A stretch of 64,000 nt of DNA from Lacrimispora xylanisolvens (GTDB lineage Bacteria; Bacillota; Clostridia; Lachnospirales; Lachnospiraceae), in the NCBI RefSeq assembly GCF_002934545.1, contig NZ_PTJA01000010.1, positions 124,001 to 188,000 on the forward strand. The letters run 5' to 3'. The notes below the pieces were generated by a model, which made no database searches, had not been told where the DNA came from, and saw only the letters and a program-made list of their open reading frames with translations. Position 1 is the stretch's first letter. Every line of letters starts with the position of its first letter. This document shows, in pieces, positions 60,496 to 64,000 of the stretch. The position numbers and the translations under genes are program-made.

Positions 60496-61683
60496 TTAGT
60501 ATGCCATACGGTAAATCTCTATCATATCTTCTCTTCCAAGCTCGTGGATTCCTGTCAGGGTTTTTTCTCCCTTTGAAGAGCATTTATCAGCCATAAGTAA
60601 GAAATCCTCCTGGGTAATGCCGGAATTTAATTCCCGTAAAGAAACCGGCATATCAAGACTTTTAAAATATTCTTCCAGCCGGTCGATTCCCTTTAATGCT
60701 GTATAAACCGGATTTTCAAAATCCATCTCCTGGTTAAATACCCTTACAGCCAGCTGGGCAAATCTCATTGGTGCATCCTTACATACGTATCTGGCCCAGG
60801 AACAAAACAGGGCAGATAAACCGGCACCGTGGGCGATATCAGGATATAACCCTGAAAGTTCGTGTTCCAGCTGATGCACCTGCATGAGATAATCTCTTCC
60901 AAGACCGGTCAATCCGTCATGAGAAAGGCTTCCGGCCCACATAAGGGTTGCGCGCGCCTCATAGTCTTCCGGATTTTTATCCGCCTTCTCTCCTGCTTCC
61001 ATTACAGAGGTCAATAGACCTTCGGCAATCCGGTCTGTGAGAGGAGTATCTTTCGTAGGTCCTCCCAGATACCGTTCCAGTGTATGCATCATAATATCCA
61101 CCGTTCCGCAGCCAGTCTGAAACTTATTCACAGTAAAGGTCAGCTCAGGATTCAGCACAGCAAACAGTGGCCGGTGTGTGGGGCTGTTAAATCCTCTTTT
61201 TAAGCCTTCCTCTTCTTTGGTTATGACGCAGGACAAGCTGGTTTCGCTTCCGGAAGCAGACAGTGTCAGAATATTTCCGTGAGGAAGTGCCTTGTCAGGT
61301 ACGGCTTTTTTCATAAAATAATCCCATGGATCAACATCCGGATTTAATACCCCGTCAGCCATGCATTTCGCAGAATCAATCACACTGCCTCCCCCCACAG
61401 CAAGAATAAACTCAATGTTTTCCTTTCTGCACAGGTTAATTCCTTCCAATGCCAGTCCAAGACCAGGATTAGGCCTTACTCCCCCAAGCAGTACATATTC
61501 AATTCCATGACTCTTTAAGGAATCTTCAACCTGATCTAAAAGACCGCTTTCCTTTACACTACCTCCGCCAAATTGAACCAGAATCTTTTTAAATCCATAT
61601 CCGGCAATTAATTCTCCAATATTTTTATGGGTGTCACGGCCAAAAATCACCCTTGTTGGTACGCAATATTCAAAATTATTCAT
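60496..61683 (-). CDS. Iron-containing alcohol dehydrogenase (BdhA/YqdH-like)
   Basis: 395 aa. NAD(P)-binding GGGSVIDSAK near residue 100; metal ligands Asp and His in DIMMHTLERYL near 200 and HELSGLYPDIAHGAGL near 270. NADPH-dependent butanol dehydrogenase subgroup by its start NNFEYCVPTRVIFG. Likely reduces aldehydes; substrate not certain. Confidence 0.9.
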   Translation of the reverse strand: MNNFEYCVPTRVIFGRDTHKNIGELIAGYGFKKILVQFGGGSVKESGLLDQVEDSLKSHGIEYVLLGGVRPNPGLGLALEGINLCRKENIEFILAVGGGSVIDSAKCMADGVLNPDVDPWDYFMKKAVPDKALPHGNILTLSASGSETSLSCVITKEEEGLKRGFNSPTHRPLFAVLNPELTFTVNKFQTGCGTVDIMMHTLERYLGGPTKDTPLTDRIAEGLLTSVMEAGEKADKNPEDYEARATLMWAGSLSHDGLTGLGRDYLMQVHQLEHELSGLYPDIAHGAGLSALFCSWARYVCKDAPMRFAQLAVRVFNQEMDFENPVYTALKGIDRLEEYFKSLDMPVSLRELNSGITQEDFLLMADKCSSKGEKTLTGIHELGREDMIEIYRMAY

Positions 61684-61881
61684 TTAGAAACCTCTCTTTC
61701 TCCATCAAATCCATTCTTAGCTGAAATTATAACATGAACCCTCCTTTTTTCCAAGACTGACTCTCTTTCCACCTTTTCCGTCATAAATTCTGTCCTTTTT
61801 GCATATCTTATATGGGAAAGCCAAAGAAAGCTGCTTTCCCTTTTCACATGCATCTAACATGGAACGACAAGGAGAATTCTT

Positions 61882-63051
61882 ATGAACCCATTCAAAAAGA
61901 GTTTTACATCTTTCCCAGTGGCAAGGCATCATCTGATCATATACATTGAAGTAGTCATTCTTACGTTTCTTTTAGTCTCCCTTTTTTTTATTTCTCCCGG
62001 TGGCAGATTCTCTTTTCCAGTTGTAAACCAGGAGGGGAAGGCCAGCTCTTCGGAAGCAAAAAAATACATTAAATGGGTGGATTTTAATGTAACTGCAAGA
62101 GCCATGCAGGAAGCCTTCCGTTATGATGTCAATACCTGCCAGTCCCAGGTTCATTTAAACTGGGTGGATTTGCTTGCCTATCTGGGGGCCAGATACGGAG
62201 GAGACTTCTCCAGATATTCCAGCAAAGATTTAGATTCACTTGCCGAACAGCTTCTCTCCGGAAAAACCATGGAAGAGCTGACAGGCAAAATGAAATACTA
62301 TTCGTATTACCGGGAGGCCTATGGAGCCGTGTTAGACGGTCTGGTTGGGCAATATGAAATTCAGATTCCTTCCGCCAATGCACCGCTTTACGCTACGCCG
62401 GACTTATTACCGGACGGTTCGGTCAATCCGGATAAAGTCTGGGTGACAAAATACGGTTTGAAAGGATTTTCTCCCATTGCCAAAGGATTTCCCTACAACG
62501 ATTTTGACGATTTCGGGACTGCAAGATCCTACGGATTCAAACGCCAGCATCTGGGTCATGATATGATGGGTCAGGTTGGAACCCCGGTTATTGCAGTGGA
62601 AAGCGGCTATGTGGAGGCGATCGGCTGGAATCAGTACGGTGGCTGGAGACTTGGTATTCGAAGCTTTGATGGAAAACGCTACTATTATTACGCCCATTTA
62701 AGAAAAAATTATCCCTATCATAAATCATTAAAACAGGGCGGTATCGTAAACGCCGGAGACGTCATCGGATATATGGGACGGACGGGATACAGCCGGACAG
62801 AAAACACCAATAACATTAACCAGCCCCACCTTCATTTCGGACTTCAGCTGATCTTTGATGAGTCCCAGAAAGAAGGAAACAACGAGATCTGGGTAGATTG
62901 CTATGAACTGACCAAATTTTTGTCTATGAACCGGTCTGAAACAGTAAAAAATCAGGAAACCAAGGAATACAGCCGGGTTTATAATATGAAAGATCCTGGC
63001 ATTCCAGAGAATTTCATCGCACCGCCGCCCCCTCTTGAAGAGGAACAGTAA
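61882..63051 (+). CDS. Membrane-anchored M23-family peptidase
   Basis: 389 aa. Membrane segment near 20-42, linker region to about 200, then an M23 domain with GHDMMG near 235 and HLHFGL near 320. SD AAGGAGA. Cuts peptidoglycan peptides or acts as a scaffold: the HxxxD and HxH ligands are all present, so it is likely active. The C-terminal extension after residue 345 is acidic and proline-rich. Confidence 0.82.
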   Translation: MNPFKKSFTSFPVARHHLIIYIEVVILTFLLVSLFFISPGGRFSFPVVNQEGKASSSEAKKYIKWVDFNVTARAMQEAFRYDVNTCQSQVHLNWVDLLAYLGARYGGDFSRYSSKDLDSLAEQLLSGKTMEELTGKMKYYSYYREAYGAVLDGLVGQYEIQIPSANAPLYATPDLLPDGSVNPDKVWVTKYGLKGFSPIAKGFPYNDFDDFGTARSYGFKRQHLGHDMMGQVGTPVIAVESGYVEAIGWNQYGGWRLGIRSFDGKRYYYYAHLRKNYPYHKSLKQGGIVNAGDVIGYMGRTGYSRTENTNNINQPHLHFGLQLIFDESQKEGNNEIWVDCYELTKFLSMNRSETVKNQETKEYSRVYNMKDPGIPENFIAPPPPLEEEQ

Positions 63052-63056
63052 AAATG

Positions 63057-63111
63057 AAAGCAGCTTATTTACGGGTTCTAGAAATCATTCCCGTAAACAG
63101 GCTGCTTTTTA
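63057..63111 (+). terminator. Terminator of the M23 peptidase gene
   Basis: Imperfect stem AAAGCAGC...ACGGG/CCCGT...GCTGCTTT followed by Ts. Confidence 0.75.
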
Positions 63112-63181
63112 TGGCAGATACATTTATTTCCAGGTTAAAAAATGGTATAATTAAGGACAAATTATGGGGAAGGGGATTCAT

Positions 63182-64000
63182 ATGGAAAAGCAAATCAGCT
63201 ATGAAATTCAAAATGAAACAGGGTACACTTTTAAGAATCATGCAGATTTTTGTGTAGGAACCGGAAGAATGGGATTAACTCTGCAGCAGCAGTATCAGGA
63301 ACAGTTAAAACTGGTGCAGGAGCAGATTGGTTTTCGCCATATCAGAGGACACGGAATCTTTTGTGATGATATGGCAATTTATCAGGAGTATACGGATGAA
63401 TCAGGTAACATCAGGGCAGAATATAACTTTACCTACTTGGATATGGTCATGGATGCCTATCAGGCTCTTGGGATTAAACCTTTTTTAGAGCTTGGATTTA
63501 TGCCTCAGAAAATGGCTTCCGGCGATCAGACCGTGTTCTACTGGAAAGGAAATGTCACACCCCCGAAAAGCTATGAGGCGTGGTCAGATCTGGTACAGGC
63601 AGTTCTTTTGCACCTTTTTGACCGCTACGGGAAAGAAGAGGTGGTGACCTGGCCGGTAGAGGTATGGAATGAGCCAAATCTTCCAGGATTCTGGAAAGGG
63701 GCTGACAAAGAGGAATATTTTACTTTATTTCAGAAGACCTATTATGCTGTTAAAAAAACTGACAGCCGATTTTTAGTTGGAGGCCCGGCAATCTGCGGGG
63801 TTGACGACGTTCTCTGGCTGAAGAAGTTCCTGGAATTTTGCAGTGCACAGGGGTTAAAACCGGATTTCATCACACGCCACCATTACATGTGGGATAAACC
63901 GGAGCAATGCGGTCATTACAGCTACGGTTCCTTAAGAGATCCCCAAACCGCCATGGAGGAGCTTAAGGTTTCCCGGGAAATTATAGACAGCTTTGAAGGA
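63182..64000 (+). CDS. Glycoside hydrolase family 39 beta-xylosidase (3' end cut by window edge)
   Basis: 273 residues visible from ATG 63182 (SD AAGGGG). GH39 TIM barrel: GHGIFCDDM near residue 57 and the acid/base Glu164 in WNEPNLPGFW; RHHYMWD near 238 follows. The nucleophile Glu lies beyond the edge. Removes xylose from xylo-oligosaccharides, or acts on related substrates. No signal peptide. A -10 box TATAAT at 63146 lies 30 bp upstream. Confidence 0.9.
   Translation, partial: MEKQISYEIQNETGYTFKNHADFCVGTGRMGLTLQQQYQEQLKLVQEQIGFRHIRGHGIFCDDMAIYQEYTDESGNIRAEYNFTYLDMVMDAYQALGIKPFLELGFMPQKMASGDQTVFYWKGNVTPPKSYEAWSDLVQAVLLHLFDRYGKEEVVTWPVEVWNEPNLPGFWKGADKEEYFTLFQKTYYAVKKTDSRFLVGGPAICGVDDVLWLKKFLEFCSAQGLKPDFITRHHYMWDKPEQCGHYSYGSLRDPQTAMEELKVSREIIDSFEG

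Noticed and set aside
63054-63257. 67-codon frame after the M23 peptidase gene
   Set aside because: It covers the terminator and overlaps the start of the GH39 gene in another frame.

Overview
The window reads as chromosomal DNA of an anaerobic, spore-forming Firmicute, most likely a Lachnospiraceae/Clostridium cluster XIVa relative (Lacrimispora or Hungatella type). The evidence is an [FeFe]-hydrogenase-like protein with a SpoIIE-type phosphatase, two Csp-type subtilases, class III fructose-bisphosphatase, LplABC/YesMN-style sugar loci, strong Shine-Dalgarno sites, consensus sigma-A promoters, and tRNA genes without encoded CCA. Species assignment is an inference. I saw no rRNA, insertion sequence, CRISPR array or prophage block.

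Layout. (1) 1-3117: minus-strand unit of a [2Fe-2S] ferredoxin-like protein, a hydrogenase-like PAS protein and a SpoIIE/PP2C phosphatase, probably a redox or H2 sensor; the phosphatase runs off the left edge. (2) 3204-5822: purine salvage pair (pnp, ade). (3) 5913-8593: NitT/TauT-type ABC importer behind a promoter, a folded leader and an intrinsic terminator, which looks like a riboswitch or attenuator. (4) 8615-9917: a lipoprotein and ogt. (5) 10290-11096: promoter and seven tRNAs (Pro, Gly, Arg, His, Gln, Lys, Leu). (6) 11176-15329: two convergent Csp-like subtilases, both with the nucleophile Ser replaced by Gly, flanking a 57-aa protein and a holin-like protein.

(7) 15773-41310: a 25-kb glycan-utilisation locus. 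It holds a possible toroid lyase, two GH88/GH105 unsaturated-uronyl hydrolases, two GH38 alpha-mannosidases, one GH4 enzyme of alpha-galacturonidase/alpha-glucuronidase type, two complete sugar ABC importers (without their ATPase, as is usual for these families), a HAD protein, two AraC regulators and a YesM/YesN two-component system. None of the enzymes has a signal peptide, so the locus seems to import oligosaccharides and degrade them in the cytoplasm. Unsaturated-uronyl hydrolases beside alpha-mannosidases suggest a substrate with alternating or branched uronic acid and mannose (glucuronomannan core of plant gums, or xanthan-type side chains).

(8) 41374-48790: an eight-gene minus-strand operon of DUF4418, FtsX-type permease, LolD-type ATPase, NitT/TauT-type importer, a cystathionine gamma-synthase/lyase-type enzyme and a cysteine synthase-type enzyme; it appears to serve sulfur-compound acquisition and transsulfuration. 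(9) 48983-49239: a compact transcription unit with a perfect consensus promoter, a 36-residue six-cysteine peptide and a terminator. (10) 49513-61683: mostly minus-strand housekeeping genes (phosphoesterases, RdgB, papain-like protease, THUMP methyltransferase, rhodanese, a repeat-rich small protein, two NlpC/P60 proteins, a DUF1700 protein, fbp, iron alcohol dehydrogenase), with a plus-strand MBL hydrolase and a small Cys-rich protein, and a candidate small RNA at 54519-54642. (11) 61882-64000: an M23 peptidase and the start of a GH39 beta-xylosidase that is cut by the right edge.
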